Assembly (NCBI GenBank): GCA_964567475.1
Contig: CAZMMV010000004.1
Span: 1 to 43,413 of the forward strand
From: CAZMMV01 sp964567475
GTDB taxonomy: Bacteria > Bacillota > Clostridia > Tissierellales > Tissierellaceae
Length of the DNA: 43,413 nt
Direction: 5' to 3'
A model generated the notes under the pieces. It saw nothing but the letters and a program-made list of their open reading frames with translations, had not been told where the DNA came from and searched no databases. Shown here piece by piece: positions 6,766-16,752 of this stretch (the stretch's first letter is position 1; each line of letters begins with the position of its first letter). Made by a program: the position numbers and the translations under genes.

Positions 6766-9237
6766 TTGACTATAAAGTTTGCGCAGATAATAGTGGATAA
6801 TAAGAGTTCAAAAGTAGACAAACCCTTTACCTATATACTTGATGGTGAATTTAAATTATGGGTTAAACCGGGTATGAGGGTTGTTGTTCCTTTTGGTAGA
6901 GGAAATAAACCTATAAAAGGTATTGTTATAGATGTATTAGATTCTTTTAATAGTTCTTATAAATTGAAGAAGGTAATAGATGTATTGGATGAAAAGCCCT
7001 TAATTTCTAAAGAACTTATAGAATTAAGTTCTTGGATTAAAGATGAGTATCTATCAACTCATAGGGATAGTTTAAGATTGATCTTACCTCCAGGAGATTT
7101 TAAAGAAATAAATACATTTGTAGAATTAATAGATTTTGAAGCAAATGAAGAAATGGATAAAGATGAATATAAAGTTTTAATATATTTAAGAAAAAGAGGA
7201 AAAGTCTTATTAGATAAGTTAAAAATGGATTTAAAGATAGCTAATATGTCTAAAATATTGAACAACTTAGAAAAACAAAAAATAATAAATATAGAAATAG
7301 ATATAAAAACTAGCATAGAAAAAAAGTATGAAAGATGGATAAAGCTAAAGAAAACAAATAAAAGTTTAGAAGAACTTTATGAAATTGTTGGAAATAGAGC
7401 TAAAAAGCAAAGAAAGATAATTGAATTTATATATTATAAAGAGGATATTTCTTTTAAGGAAGTATCTGAAACTTTAAATACAACTTTAGATACAGTTAGA
7501 GCTGTAGAAGATAAAGGACTAATAAAAATCTATGATAGACCGGTAAATAGAGATCCTATAAAATCTCATATTGAAGAATATAAAAAACACAAATTATCTA
7601 AAAAACAAGAAATTATCTTTAAAGAAATTTCTAGTTGTTTTTTTCAAAAAGATAAAAAGAATAAGTTTTTAATTAGAGGGATTACTGGAAGTGGTAAAAC
7701 TGAAATTTATTTACAATTAGTTGAAGAAATGATAAAACAGGAAAAACAATCAATTGTATTAGTTCCAGAAATTTCTCTAACTCCTCAAACAATAGACAGA
7801 TTTGTAGGGCGCTTTGGAGAATTAGTTGCTGTATTTCATAGCAAGTTATCCTATGGAGAAAGATTCGATGAATGGAGAAAGATAAAAGAAGGAAAAGTAA
7901 AAGTAGTTGTAGGTGCTAGGTCTGCAATATTTGCCCCTTTTACTAATTTAGGGTTAATAATAATTGATGAAGAGCATGAAACTAGCTATAAATCTTCTCA
8001 GAATCCTAAATACAATACTATAGAAGTTGCTTCTAAAAGAGTAGATATAGAAAATGCTGTCTTGGTTTTGGGTTCAGCTACTCCTTCATTAGAATCATAT
8101 CATAATTCATTAAATGGAAATTATGGACTTTTAGAGCTAGATGAAAGGGTAAATAATTACTTATTACCAGAGGTAGATGTAGTAGATATGAGGGATGAGT
8201 TGAATAATGGTAATAAATCAATGTTTAGCCAAACCTTAGAAGATTCTATTAGGGAAAACCTTGAAAAAGGAAGACAAACTATCTTGTTTTTAAATAGGAG
8301 AGGTTTTTCCACATTTGTTTCTTGTAGGAAATGTGGTTATGTTGTAAAATGTGATAGTTGTGATATTTCTATGACCTATCACAAACATATAAATAAACTG
8401 AGATGTCATTATTGTGGGCTAACAGTAAATCCACCTAGTATTTGCCCTGTCTGTAAAAGCAAATATATTAAATATTTTGGTGTTGGAACAGAACAGGTAG
8501 AAGACTATACAAGGGAACTTTTTCCTCAAGCTCGAATAGCTAGAATGGATATGGATACTACTAGTAAAAAAGGAAGTTATGAAAGAATCCTAAATAGGAT
8601 GAAAAATGAAGAAATAGATATCTTAGTAGGTACTCAAATGATTTCTAAGGGACTAGATTTTAAAAATGTTACTTTAGTAGGAGTAATAGCTGCAGATGTG
8701 GCACTGAATTTACCTGATTTTAGGTCTGCAGAGAGGACATTTCAATTGATTACTCAAGTGGCTGGTAGGGCAGGAAGAGGAGAATTATCTGGTGATGTAA
8801 TAGTTCAAACTTATGATCCAAGTCATTATAGTATAGAACTATCAAAGTCACATGATTATAAAGGTTTTTATGAATCAGAAATAAATCTTAGGAAAGAGTT
8901 TATGTATCCTCCTTTTTATGAAATGATAAGTATAGTTATATCTGGTGAAGAAAATATAAAAATAGAGGAAGTTTCTTATAAGATATATAAACTTTTGTTA
9001 GACAATAGCTTTTGGATAAATGAATCCAATAAAAGAAACCTTATAATAGGTCCTTACCCTGCACCATTAGAAAAAATAAAAAATAATTATAGATGGCAAA
9101 TTATCTTGAAATCTAAAAAAGAAGACATCAATAGTTTTAAAAATCTTTTAAAAAGGGTATTAATAGATAATGAATTCAATTTAAAAATTAAGAATGTTAA
9201 GATTAGTATTGATATTAATCCAAATTCTATATTATAG
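6766..9237 (+). CDS. priA: Primosomal replication protein N' (PriA helicase)
   Basis: PriA recognises abandoned replication forks and reloads the replisome. The helicase P-loop GITGSGKT lies at about 305-312 and the DEEH box at 401-404. A cluster of cysteines at about 520-563 forms the usual zinc-binding insertion, and a C-terminal helicase domain contains GTQMISKGLDF and QVAGRAGRG. ATG 6757 abuts AAGGA with no spacing, whereas TTG 6766 lies 9 bases after it and aligns better with family N termini, so TTG is chosen (823 residues). Length is near the upper end for Firmicutes. The stop lies just upstream of def. Confidence 0.96.
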   Translation: MTIKFAQIIVDNKSSKVDKPFTYILDGEFKLWVKPGMRVVVPFGRGNKPIKGIVIDVLDSFNSSYKLKKVIDVLDEKPLISKELIELSSWIKDEYLSTHRDSLRLILPPGDFKEINTFVELIDFEANEEMDKDEYKVLIYLRKRGKVLLDKLKMDLKIANMSKILNNLEKQKIINIEIDIKTSIEKKYERWIKLKKTNKSLEELYEIVGNRAKKQRKIIEFIYYKEDISFKEVSETLNTTLDTVRAVEDKGLIKIYDRPVNRDPIKSHIEEYKKHKLSKKQEIIFKEISSCFFQKDKKNKFLIRGITGSGKTEIYLQLVEEMIKQEKQSIVLVPEISLTPQTIDRFVGRFGELVAVFHSKLSYGERFDEWRKIKEGKVKVVVGARSAIFAPFTNLGLIIIDEEHETSYKSSQNPKYNTIEVASKRVDIENAVLVLGSATPSLESYHNSLNGNYGLLELDERVNNYLLPEVDVVDMRDELNNGNKSMFSQTLEDSIRENLEKGRQTILFLNRRGFSTFVSCRKCGYVVKCDSCDISMTYHKHINKLRCHYCGLTVNPPSICPVCKSKYIKYFGVGTEQVEDYTRELFPQARIARMDMDTTSKKGSYERILNRMKNEEIDILVGTQMISKGLDFKNVTLVGVIAADVALNLPDFRSAERTFQLITQVAGRAGRGELSGDVIVQTYDPSHYSIELSKSHDYKGFYESEINLRKEFMYPPFYEMISIVISGEENIKIEEVSYKIYKLLLDNSFWINESNKRNLIIGPYPAPLEKIKNNYRWQIILKSKKEDINSFKNLLKRVLIDNEFNLKIKNVKISIDINPNSIL

Positions 9238-9248
9238 GAGGTAATAAA

Positions 9249-9725
9249 ATGGCATTAAGAAAGGTGAGAGTATCTGATGATCCTATACTTAGAAAGAAAT
9301 CTAAGGAAATAACAAATATAACAGATAGAATAAAGATACTTTTAGATGACATGGTAGATACAATGAATAAAGAAGAGGGAGTAGGTCTTGCAGCTCCGCA
9401 AATAGGTGTGTTGAGAAGGGCAGTAGTTATAGATATAGGAAGAGGTCCTATAAAAATTATCAATCCTGAGATAATTGAAACTAAGGGTGAAGAAATAGAT
9501 GTAGAGGGATGTTTGTCTGTACCAGGTAGGTCAGGAACAGTGAAAAGACCTGAATATGTTAAACTTAAGTATATAGATATCAATGGGGATGAAAAGATAA
9601 TAGAAGGAAAAGGACTTATGGCTAGAGCCATTTGTCATGAAGTAGATCATTTAGAAGGAATTTTGTATACTGATAAAATGATTGAAGAAGTTGAATTAGT
9701 AGAGGAAGATGAGAATGAAGGATAA
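9249..9725 (+). CDS. def: Peptide deformylase
   Basis: Deformylase removes the N-formyl group from new proteins, a metal-dependent reaction. All three family motifs are present: GVGLAAPQ at 44-51, EGCLS at 86-90 and HEVDH at 130-134. Metal ligands are therefore Cys88, His130 and His134, with Glu131 as catalytic base. The strong site AGGAGG precedes ATG 9249, and the 158-residue length is typical of the short type. The gene overlaps fmt, which adds the same formyl group to initiator tRNA, a classic functional pair. Confidence 0.97.
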   Translation: MALRKVRVSDDPILRKKSKEITNITDRIKILLDDMVDTMNKEEGVGLAAPQIGVLRRAVVIDIGRGPIKIINPEIIETKGEEIDVEGCLSVPGRSGTVKRPEYVKLKYIDINGDEKIIEGKGLMARAICHEVDHLEGILYTDKMIEEVELVEEDENEG

Positions 9726-10671
9726 TACGAGAATAGTTTTTATGGGTACACCAGATTTTGCAGTTCCTAGTCTTAAATCTCTATATGATAGCGAATATTC
9801 GATTGAGTTAGTAATTACTCAAAAGGATAGAAGAAGAGGTAGAGGAAAAAAAGTAAAATATACTCCAGTTAAAGAAAGTGCATTGGAATTAGATTTAGAA
9901 GTTTATCAGCCAGAAAATATAAATAGCAAGGAATCTATAGAAAAGATAAAAGAAATAAATCCAGATTTTATAGTAGTAGTTGCTTATGGACAGATATTAA
10001 AAAGTGAGATATTAGATATCCCTAAATATGGTTCTTATAATGTACATGGTTCTTTGTTACCTAAATATAGGGGTGCTGCGCCCATAAATTGGGCTATAAT
10101 AAATGGAGAAAAAGAAACAGGAGTAACAATTATGGAAATGGAAGAAGGACTAGATACTGGAGACATGATTATTTCTGATTCTATAGATATTAATATAGAG
10201 GATGATACAAGAACTATTCATGATAAATTATCAACATTAGGAGGAAAATTGATTGTTAAATCCCTAAAAGATATAAAAGAGGGTAAAGCAACTAAATGTC
10301 CTCAAGATAATGAGTTATCAAATTATGCATCTATGTTAACTAAAGAAATGGGAGAAATAGATTGGAATTTATCTGGTGAGAAGATTGTAAACTTAGTAAG
10401 GGGATTAAAACCTTGGCCATCTGCATATACAAATTATAAAGATGATACTATTAAGATTCATAAAGCAAAGTTGACCTCTCAAGATAAAAATGGAGAAAGT
10501 GGTAAGATAATTAAAGTAGATAATGATGGTATATATGTAAATACATTAGATAAGATTGTTATCATAGAAGAATTACAATTTCCAGGTAAAAAGAAATTGA
10601 AAACATCTGAATATTTAAAAGGAAATTCTATAGAAATAGGAATTATTTTGGGACAAAACAAAGGAGACTAG
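9715..10671 (+). CDS. fmt: Methionyl-tRNA formyltransferase
   Basis: Fmt transfers a formyl group from 10-formyltetrahydrofolate to initiator Met-tRNA. The catalytic region NVHGSLLPKYRGAAPI, with Asn109 and His111, is intact. The N terminus reads IVFMGTPDFAVPSL, and a C-terminal OB-like tRNA-binding domain follows about residue 205. An in-frame ATG at 9709 is only 2 bases after GAGGA; ATG 9715 has 8-base spacing and is preferred (318 residues). The start lies inside the end of def, so translation is probably coupled. Confidence 0.96.
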   Translation: MKDNTRIVFMGTPDFAVPSLKSLYDSEYSIELVITQKDRRRGRGKKVKYTPVKESALELDLEVYQPENINSKESIEKIKEINPDFIVVVAYGQILKSEILDIPKYGSYNVHGSLLPKYRGAAPINWAIINGEKETGVTIMEMEEGLDTGDMIISDSIDINIEDDTRTIHDKLSTLGGKLIVKSLKDIKEGKATKCPQDNELSNYASMLTKEMGEIDWNLSGEKIVNLVRGLKPWPSAYTNYKDDTIKIHKAKLTSQDKNGESGKIIKVDNDGIYVNTLDKIVIIEELQFPGKKKLKTSEYLKGNSIEIGIILGQNKGD

Positions 10672-10673
10672 AC

Positions 10674-10698
10674 AAAAGGGTTAGCTCCCTTTTTTTCT
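10674..10698 (+). terminator. Short hairpin with T-run after fmt
   Basis: AAAAGGG (10674-10680) can pair with CCCTTTT (10687-10693) around a 6-base loop, and the T-run continues beyond the stem. The stem is only 7 bp, so it may attenuate rather than fully stop transcription into rsmB. Confidence 0.45.
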
Positions 10699-10719
10699 TA
10701 ATAAAAAAGAGGTGTAAAT

Positions 10720-12063
10720 ATGGAAAAAACAGAAAGAGAAATTAGCTTTAGTATATTGGATGAGATTTATAATAATGATGGTTATTCTAATATAGTAATT
10801 AATAGCTATTTAAAAGATGAAACTGATAAGAGAAAGGAAAATTTAGTTAGACAGATTGTATATGGAGTATTAGAAAATAATATATATATAGATTATGTAA
10901 TATCTAAGGCTTCAAATATAAAAATGAAAAAGATCCATCCTAATATATTAATTATTCTTAGAATGGGAATCTATCAGCTCTTATTTATGGATAATGTACC
11001 TAGTAGGGCAGCAATAAATGAAAATGTAAATTTAGTTAAAAAGCATGGTCATCGTGGTAGTGTTGGATTTGTAAATGGAGTTCTTAGAAATATAGATAGA
11101 AATAGAGAGAAATTTATGGTTATAGATGAGAAAAATCATGTTACTAGGATTTCTATTCAGTATTCGCATCCTAAGTGGATGGTAAAAAGATGGATAGATG
11201 AACACGGTGTTGAATTTACTGAGAAATTATGTGAAAAAAATAATGAAACCCCTAAAATGAATATAAGAGTAAACAACTTAAAAACTAGTAAAAATAAATT
11301 AAAATTATCTCTTAGGGATAAGGGATTTATTGTAGAAGAGGGCAAATATGGTGTAGATTCTTTAATAATAGATAATCCTTCTAAAATAAATGAACTTGAT
11401 GAATTTAAAAAGGGAGACTTTATTATACAAGATGAAAGTAGTTCTTTAGTAGGGCAGATTATGGATCCAAAACCGGGAAGTACAATAATAGATCTTTGTA
11501 GTGCACCAGGAGGCAAGTCTACACATTTAGCAGAAAAGATGAATAATACTGGAAAAGTTATAGCTAAAGATATCCATGAGCATAAAATTAAATTAATAGA
11601 TGAAAATGCTAGTAGGTTGGGAATTGATATTATAGAAGCAAAAATTTCAGATGCATTAAAAATAGATGATTCTTTGATAGATAAAGGAGATTATGTCTTA
11701 GTGGATGCTCCTTGTTCTGGATTGGGTTTAATTAGGAGAAAGCCAGAGATTAAGATAAATAAAAAAGAAAAAGATATTGAGAATTTATCAAAACTTCAAA
11801 TAAAAATTTTAAATAATGCTAAAAATTATGTAAAAATAGGCGGAATTTTACTTTATAGTACTTGTACTATAGAAAGACAAGAAAATATAGATTTAATTCA
11901 GAGATTTTTAAAGGAAAATCCTAATTTTAAGCTTGTAAATATAAAGGACAAAATAAAGGAAACAGATAATTTAGATACATTAGAAAAAGGATACCTACAA
12001 TTATATCCGCATATACACAATACAGACGGCTTTTTTATTAGCAAGATGGTTAAAGAAAAATAG
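10720..12063 (+). CDS. rsmB: 16S rRNA m5C967 methyltransferase RsmB
   Basis: RsmB methylates carbon 5 of C967 in 16S rRNA using SAM. An N-terminal NusB-like RNA-binding domain covers about residues 1-135. The C-terminal Rossmann methyltransferase has the SAM loop DLCSAPGGKST at 258-268, Cys332 in DAPCSGLG, and the catalytic Cys382 in STCTIERQEN. GAGGTG precedes ATG 10720. At 447 residues it is full length. The order def-fmt-rsmB-rlmN is conserved with B. subtilis (yloM). Confidence 0.95.
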   Translation: MEKTEREISFSILDEIYNNDGYSNIVINSYLKDETDKRKENLVRQIVYGVLENNIYIDYVISKASNIKMKKIHPNILIILRMGIYQLLFMDNVPSRAAINENVNLVKKHGHRGSVGFVNGVLRNIDRNREKFMVIDEKNHVTRISIQYSHPKWMVKRWIDEHGVEFTEKLCEKNNETPKMNIRVNNLKTSKNKLKLSLRDKGFIVEEGKYGVDSLIIDNPSKINELDEFKKGDFIIQDESSSLVGQIMDPKPGSTIIDLCSAPGGKSTHLAEKMNNTGKVIAKDIHEHKIKLIDENASRLGIDIIEAKISDALKIDDSLIDKGDYVLVDAPCSGLGLIRRKPEIKINKKEKDIENLSKLQIKILNNAKNYVKIGGILLYSTCTIERQENIDLIQRFLKENPNFKLVNIKDKIKETDNLDTLEKGYLQLYPHIHNTDGFFISKMVKEK

Positions 12064-12119
12064 ATATATATACTATAATTATGTATAATAGTATAATGAA
12101 ATAATATTGAGGTGGTTTT

Positions 12120-13157
12120 TTGAATAATTTAGAGCTAAATAGTATGACTTTATTAGAATTAAAGGATTTTTTTATATCTATAAATGAAAAAGGATTTAGA
12201 GGTGAACAAGTATTTAATTATTTTCATATTAATAAAAGATTAGATATAGAAGAATTAAATGTTTTGCCATTAAAGTTAAGAAATGAATTAATTGAAATTA
12301 CAAAGGTTAATAAAATTAAAATGTTTGAGAAGTTTTCTTCTGAAATAGATGATACAAATAAATATCTTTTTCTTTTAGAAGACGGTAATATTGTAGAATC
12401 TGTTGCAATGAAATATAAACATGGTACAACAGTCTGTATATCGACTCAGGTAGGTTGCAAAATGGGATGTGCCTTTTGTGCATCAACTAAGGAGGGGTTA
12501 ATTAGAAATTTAAGTCCAGCAGAGATGTTGAATCAAATATATATGATAGAGAAGGATTTAAATCTAGAGATTTCTAATATAGTTTTAATGGGAAGTGGTG
12601 AACCCTTAGATAATTACGACAATACATTAAAATTTTTAAAAATTATACACCATGAAAAAGGTCACAACATAAGTTATAGAAATATTACATTGTCTACATG
12701 TGGAATTGTACCTAGAATTTATGATTTAGCTAAAGAAAACATACCGATTACTTTATCTATATCCTTGCACTCGGCATTTGATGAAAGTAGAAAGAAGATA
12801 ATGCCTATTAGCAATAAATACTCTATAAAAGATATAATAGAAGCTTGCAGATATTATGAAAAAGAAACTAAAAGAAGAATAACTTTCGAATATACTTTAA
12901 TAGAGAATGTAAACGATAAGATTGAGGATGTTAGGGAGCTTTCTATAATTCTAAGAGATTTAAATGCACATGTTAACTTGATTCCATTAAATCCAATTAA
13001 GGAATACAGTAAAGAAAGACCTAGTAAATCTAACATAGAAAGATTTAAAGATGAGATGACTAAATATAATATTCCTGTTACAATAAGAAGAGAAATGGGA
13101 AGCGATATTAGTGCATCCTGTGGACAACTTAGGAGATCTATAATAAATAAAAGTTGA
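12120..13157 (+). CDS. rlmN: Dual-specificity radical SAM RNA methyltransferase RlmN
   Basis: RlmN installs 2-methyladenosine at A2503 of 23S rRNA and at A37 of some tRNAs. The radical SAM CxxxCxxC cluster is Cys113, Cys117 and Cys120. The two methyl-relay cysteines fit Cys106 (VCIST) and Cys334 (ASCGQL), so the enzyme looks complete. TTG 12120 is preceded by GAGGTGG and no better ATG lies nearby; the next in-frame ATG is at codon 9. The length of 345 is normal. Several TATAAT-like hexamers lie in the AT-rich 56-base gap before it. Confidence 0.96.
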   Translation: MNNLELNSMTLLELKDFFISINEKGFRGEQVFNYFHINKRLDIEELNVLPLKLRNELIEITKVNKIKMFEKFSSEIDDTNKYLFLLEDGNIVESVAMKYKHGTTVCISTQVGCKMGCAFCASTKEGLIRNLSPAEMLNQIYMIEKDLNLEISNIVLMGSGEPLDNYDNTLKFLKIIHHEKGHNISYRNITLSTCGIVPRIYDLAKENIPITLSISLHSAFDESRKKIMPISNKYSIKDIIEACRYYEKETKRRITFEYTLIENVNDKIEDVRELSIILRDLNAHVNLIPLNPIKEYSKERPSKSNIERFKDEMTKYNIPVTIRREMGSDISASCGQLRRSIINKS

Positions 13158-13176
13158 TTTTAGATGAGGTGGTATA

Positions 13177-13908
13177 ATGCTTAGTGGTGCAGTTTCAGAT
13201 ATAGGCAAAAATAGGAAGAAAAATCAAGATGCATATTATATGTCATCAGACAGTGATTTTCCTTTATATCTTGTTGCTGATGGTATGGGAGGCCATAGAT
13301 CAGGAGAAGTTGCTAGTTCTATGGCTATGGAGATAATAAAAAATGAATTTTTAATATCTAAAGATAATTTGGTTAATGATAAAAATATTTTAAAAACAAT
13401 TAAAGAATCTATAGAAAAGGCAAATACAAAGATATACTTAAAATCTATTAGTAGTGAAAGATATAATGGAATGGGGACAACTATGATATTAGGATACATA
13501 TTTAATGGTAAAATCTTTATTGGACATGTTGGAGACAGCAGAGCATACTTGATAAGGAATGAAGAAATTCACCAGATTACTGAAGATCATTCATATGTAA
13601 ATGAACTTTTGAAATTAGGAAGTATAACTATTGAAGAGGCTAAAATTCATCCTAAAAGAAATTTAATAACAAGGGCTGTAGGTTCAAGTAGTAAAATAAG
13701 AATGGATTTAATAGTAAAAGAATATGAAAAAGAAGATATTTTACTACTATGCAGTGATGGTCTCTTTAACATGTTAAAAGAAAGAGAAATATATGAAGTT
13801 TTTAATAGTGAAGAAGATATACAAAAGTCCTGTGAAAGATTAGTTGCTAAGGCTAATCAAAAAGGTGGACTAGACAATATTACTTTAGTATCTATTAAAA
13901 TTAATTAG
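13177..13908 (+). CDS. prpC: PP2C-type Ser/Thr protein phosphatase
   Basis: PrpC/Stp reverses PrkC phosphorylation and uses two Mn/Mg ions. The PP2C motifs are present in order: DGMGGHRSGEVAS near residue 35, GHVGDSRAYL near residue 115, the LLCSDGLFNML segment near 190, and GGLDNITL at the C terminus. The 243-residue cytosolic protein starts at ATG 13177 after GAGGTGG. It is 13 bases from prkC, so the antagonistic pair is cotranscribed, as in B. subtilis. Confidence 0.96.
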   Translation: MLSGAVSDIGKNRKKNQDAYYMSSDSDFPLYLVADGMGGHRSGEVASSMAMEIIKNEFLISKDNLVNDKNILKTIKESIEKANTKIYLKSISSERYNGMGTTMILGYIFNGKIFIGHVGDSRAYLIRNEEIHQITEDHSYVNELLKLGSITIEEAKIHPKRNLITRAVGSSSKIRMDLIVKEYEKEDILLLCSDGLFNMLKEREIYEVFNSEEDIQKSCERLVAKANQKGGLDNITLVSIKIN

Positions 13909-13921
13909 ATGAGGTGAAGAT

Positions 13922-15865
13922 ATGATAGGCAAGATATTAGGCGGAAGATATGAAATAATAGAACAAATTGGTGGAGGAGGTATGGCCTTAGTATATAAAG
14001 CTAAGTGTAAACTCCTAGATAGATTTGTAGCTGTAAAGGTTTTAAAAGATGAGTTTGTAAATGATGAAGAATTTGTTAGGAAATTCAGAAGGGAATCTCA
14101 GGCAGCAGCAAGCTTATCACATCCAAAGATAGTTAATATTTATGATGTTGGTGTTGAAGAAGATGAAGGGAAAAATATTCATTATATAGTTATGGAGTAT
14201 ATTAAAGGTAAAACACTAAAAGAACTTATAAATGAACAGGGAAAATTATCTATAAATGATACATTAGATTATTCAATGCAAATAGCTGATGCTCTTGAAG
14301 ATGCACATAAAAATGGAATAGTACACAGGGACATAAAACCTCATAATATTATGATTACTGAAGATGGCAGGGTTAAGGTTACTGATTTTGGTATAGCTAG
14401 AGCAGCTACAAGCTCTACAGTAACTACAAGATCTGATGTATTAGGTTCTGTACATTATTTTTCTCCAGAACAAGCTAGAGGGGGATATACTGATGAGAGA
14501 TCAGATATATATTCTTTAGGTATAGTTATGTATGAAATGATTACAGGAAAATTACCCTATGAAGGAGAGAGTCCTATAACTGTTGCACTTAAACATGTCC
14601 AGGAAGAAATTGTATCACCAAGAAAGATAAATGAAGATATGCCATTAGGATTAGAAAAGATTATTTTAAAAGCAGTAGAAAAAAGACAAGTAGATAGGTA
14701 TAAGAATATTACTGATATGATAAGGGATTTAAAGGCTATAAAATTAAATGGAAGCTTAAATTCCATGGAAGATACAAGTAACTTTGATTCCCATACAAAA
14801 ATAATTCCAGCGGTAGAAATAGAGGATGATAATATGACAAAAAAACCAAAGAAAAGAAAGAGAAAAAAAGGCAGTGGAGGAAATAAAGAGATATTTTTAG
14901 GGATAATATTAGCCTTTTTATTGGTTGCAACTACTTATATAGGTGTGTTTAGGTTAAAGGATTTTTTTGCTAACGAAGAAATTTTAGTACCAACATTACT
15001 TGGATTACAAGAAGAAGAAGCTAAGGAAAAAACAATAGAAAAAGGATTAGAATTTAATGTAATAGATAGGGTCAACAATGAAAAATATAAACCAGGAGAA
15101 GTAATTTCCCAAAGTGTAGACCCTGATTTTAAAGTTAAAAAAGGATATAAAATAGATGTTGTAATAAATAAAGGGGAAAGTTTAGTTAAACTTCCAAATT
15201 TCGCAAACTCAAGTTTTTCTGATGCAGAAAAGGAAATTGACAGTTTAGGATTAAAGCTAGGTTCCAGTAACTATGAAAATTCAGATTCTATTCCTGTAGA
15301 CTTTATAATTGAACAATATCCTAAAGCTGGTGAATTAGTGAAACCAAATACAAGGGTAAATTTTACAATTAGTAAAGGTGAAGAAATTACCCATGTAATA
15401 ATGGAAGACTTAGTAGGAATGAACATAGAAAAGGCTAAATCCAAGCTTAAGTCTATGAAATTAGAAGTGGGTCAGGTAAAACCAGAGCCAAATGATAAAG
15501 TAAAAAAAGATATAGTTACTTGGCAAAGTTATGAAGCAGGAAATGAATTAGAATCTAAAACAGCAGTAGATTTATATGTTAGCAGTGGTCCAGATAAAGC
15601 TGAAGAAGACAATAAAGCAGAAAAACCAAAAGAAGATACTAATTCAGCAGAAGGACCTATAACAATTATTACACCTTTACAGGATCAAGGGGAGACTGTA
15701 ATTAAAATTAATAGAATACAAGATGGTACTGAAAAGGAAGTTTATAAAAAAACTCATAATTCTGATGATGGTGAGGTTGTTATAACTCTTAAAGGAAAAG
15801 TAGGTTCTCAATTTGATATTTATTATAATAATGTATATAAGACAACAATGACTAAAGAAAATTAG
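13922..15865 (+). CDS. prkC: Membrane Ser/Thr kinase with PASTA domains (PrkC)
   Basis: PrkC senses muropeptides or lipid II outside the cell and phosphorylates cytosolic proteins; in Bacillus it triggers spore germination. The kinase domain spans about 10-270 with Lys39 (VAVKV), HRDIKPHN at 135-142 (catalytic Asp137) and DFG at 155-157, plus a Thr/Ser-rich activation loop. A very basic juxtamembrane stretch (308-316) precedes one membrane helix at about 324-343. Three PASTA repeats fill about 352-558, followed by an acidic linker and a roughly 70-residue beta-rich C-terminal domain like that of B. subtilis PrkC. The site GAGGTGA precedes ATG 13922. Confidence 0.96.
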   Translation: MIGKILGGRYEIIEQIGGGGMALVYKAKCKLLDRFVAVKVLKDEFVNDEEFVRKFRRESQAAASLSHPKIVNIYDVGVEEDEGKNIHYIVMEYIKGKTLKELINEQGKLSINDTLDYSMQIADALEDAHKNGIVHRDIKPHNIMITEDGRVKVTDFGIARAATSSTVTTRSDVLGSVHYFSPEQARGGYTDERSDIYSLGIVMYEMITGKLPYEGESPITVALKHVQEEIVSPRKINEDMPLGLEKIILKAVEKRQVDRYKNITDMIRDLKAIKLNGSLNSMEDTSNFDSHTKIIPAVEIEDDNMTKKPKKRKRKKGSGGNKEIFLGIILAFLLVATTYIGVFRLKDFFANEEILVPTLLGLQEEEAKEKTIEKGLEFNVIDRVNNEKYKPGEVISQSVDPDFKVKKGYKIDVVINKGESLVKLPNFANSSFSDAEKEIDSLGLKLGSSNYENSDSIPVDFIIEQYPKAGELVKPNTRVNFTISKGEEITHVIMEDLVGMNIEKAKSKLKSMKLEVGQVKPEPNDKVKKDIVTWQSYEAGNELESKTAVDLYVSSGPDKAEEDNKAEKPKEDTNSAEGPITIITPLQDQGETVIKINRIQDGTEKEVYKKTHNSDDGEVVITLKGKVGSQFDIYYNNVYKTTMTKEN

Positions 15866-15875
15866 GAGATGTTAT

Positions 15876-16751
15876 ATGATAAATGGAATAATTATAAAAG
15901 GCATAGGTGGATTTTATTATGTTAAGACCTTAGATGGTGTTATAGAGTGTAGAGCTAGAGGTAACTTTAGGGAAGAAAATATTACCCCCTTAATAGGCGA
16001 TAATGTCAGAATTAGAATAAGTAGTGAAGACAATACAGGTTATATTGAAGAAATTTATAAAAGAAAGACTCAATTATTAAGACCTGCAGTAGCTAATGTG
16101 ACTCAGGCTATAATAGTTATGAGTATAAAAGATCCTAAAATTAATGATTGGCTTTTAGACAGGTTTATAGTTATGGCTGAAAGTGTAAATTTAGATATTA
16201 TCATTTGTATAAATAAAAGTGATTTGGATTTAAATAAATCTTTGGAAATAAAAAGAAAATATGAAGATATAGGATATAAAGTTTTAACTACAAGTATTAA
16301 AGATGACTCAAGCATAGAAGGATTAGAAGAACTTTTAGAAAACAATACTTCTGTATTTGCAGGTCCTTCTGGAGTTGGTAAATCTTCTTTACTAAATTTA
16401 ATAAATCCAAAATACAAATTAGAGACTGCTAGCATAAGTAACAAAAGTAAAAGAGGTAAACATACTACTAGACATACTGAATTATTATATTTAAAAGAAG
16501 ATTCCTATGTATTAGATTCTCCAGGCTTTAGTTCTTTAGACATTAAGTTTATAAAAGATGAGAAAGAACTTCAAGATTACTTTCTAGAAATTAGACACTA
16601 TGGAGAAAAGTGTAAGTTTTTAAATTGTTTACATCTAAACGAGCCTGGTTGTGAGGTGAAAAAACAAGTAGAAATGGATAATATATCAGAGGAAAGATAT
16701 GAAAATTATTTATCCTTTTTAGAAGAAATAAGGAAAAACAGGAGGTATTAA
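15876..16751 (+). CDS. rsgA: Ribosome small-subunit-dependent GTPase RsgA
   Basis: RsgA is a late 30S assembly checkpoint GTPase. It is circularly permuted: the G4 motif NKSD (113-116) comes before the P-loop GPSGVGKS (163-170) and G3 DSPG (214-217). An N-terminal OB fold covers about 1-65. A C-terminal zinc knuckle is formed by Cys246, Cys251, His253 and Cys259. The 291-residue length and the position after prkC match B. subtilis cpgA, whose product is also a PrkC substrate there. ATG 15876 follows AGGAGA. Confidence 0.96.
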   Translation: MINGIIIKGIGGFYYVKTLDGVIECRARGNFREENITPLIGDNVRIRISSEDNTGYIEEIYKRKTQLLRPAVANVTQAIIVMSIKDPKINDWLLDRFIVMAESVNLDIIICINKSDLDLNKSLEIKRKYEDIGYKVLTTSIKDDSSIEGLEELLENNTSVFAGPSGVGKSSLLNLINPKYKLETASISNKSKRGKHTTRHTELLYLKEDSYVLDSPGFSSLDIKFIKDEKELQDYFLEIRHYGEKCKFLNCLHLNEPGCEVKKQVEMDNISEERYENYLSFLEEIRKNRRY

Positions 16752-16752
16752 T

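Noticed and set aside
9227..9631. Reverse-strand open frame of 134 codons over def
   Set aside because: It lies wholly opposite a gene with all deformylase motifs; it has no recognisable protein features.
12050..12094. Possible promoter before rlmN (TTAAAG at 12050, TATAAT at 12074) and a 7-bp inverted repeat ATACTAT/ATAGTAT
   Set aside because: The -35 matches only three positions, the region is simple AT-rich sequence with several overlapping TATAAT-like hexamers, and the repeat is short enough to arise by chance.
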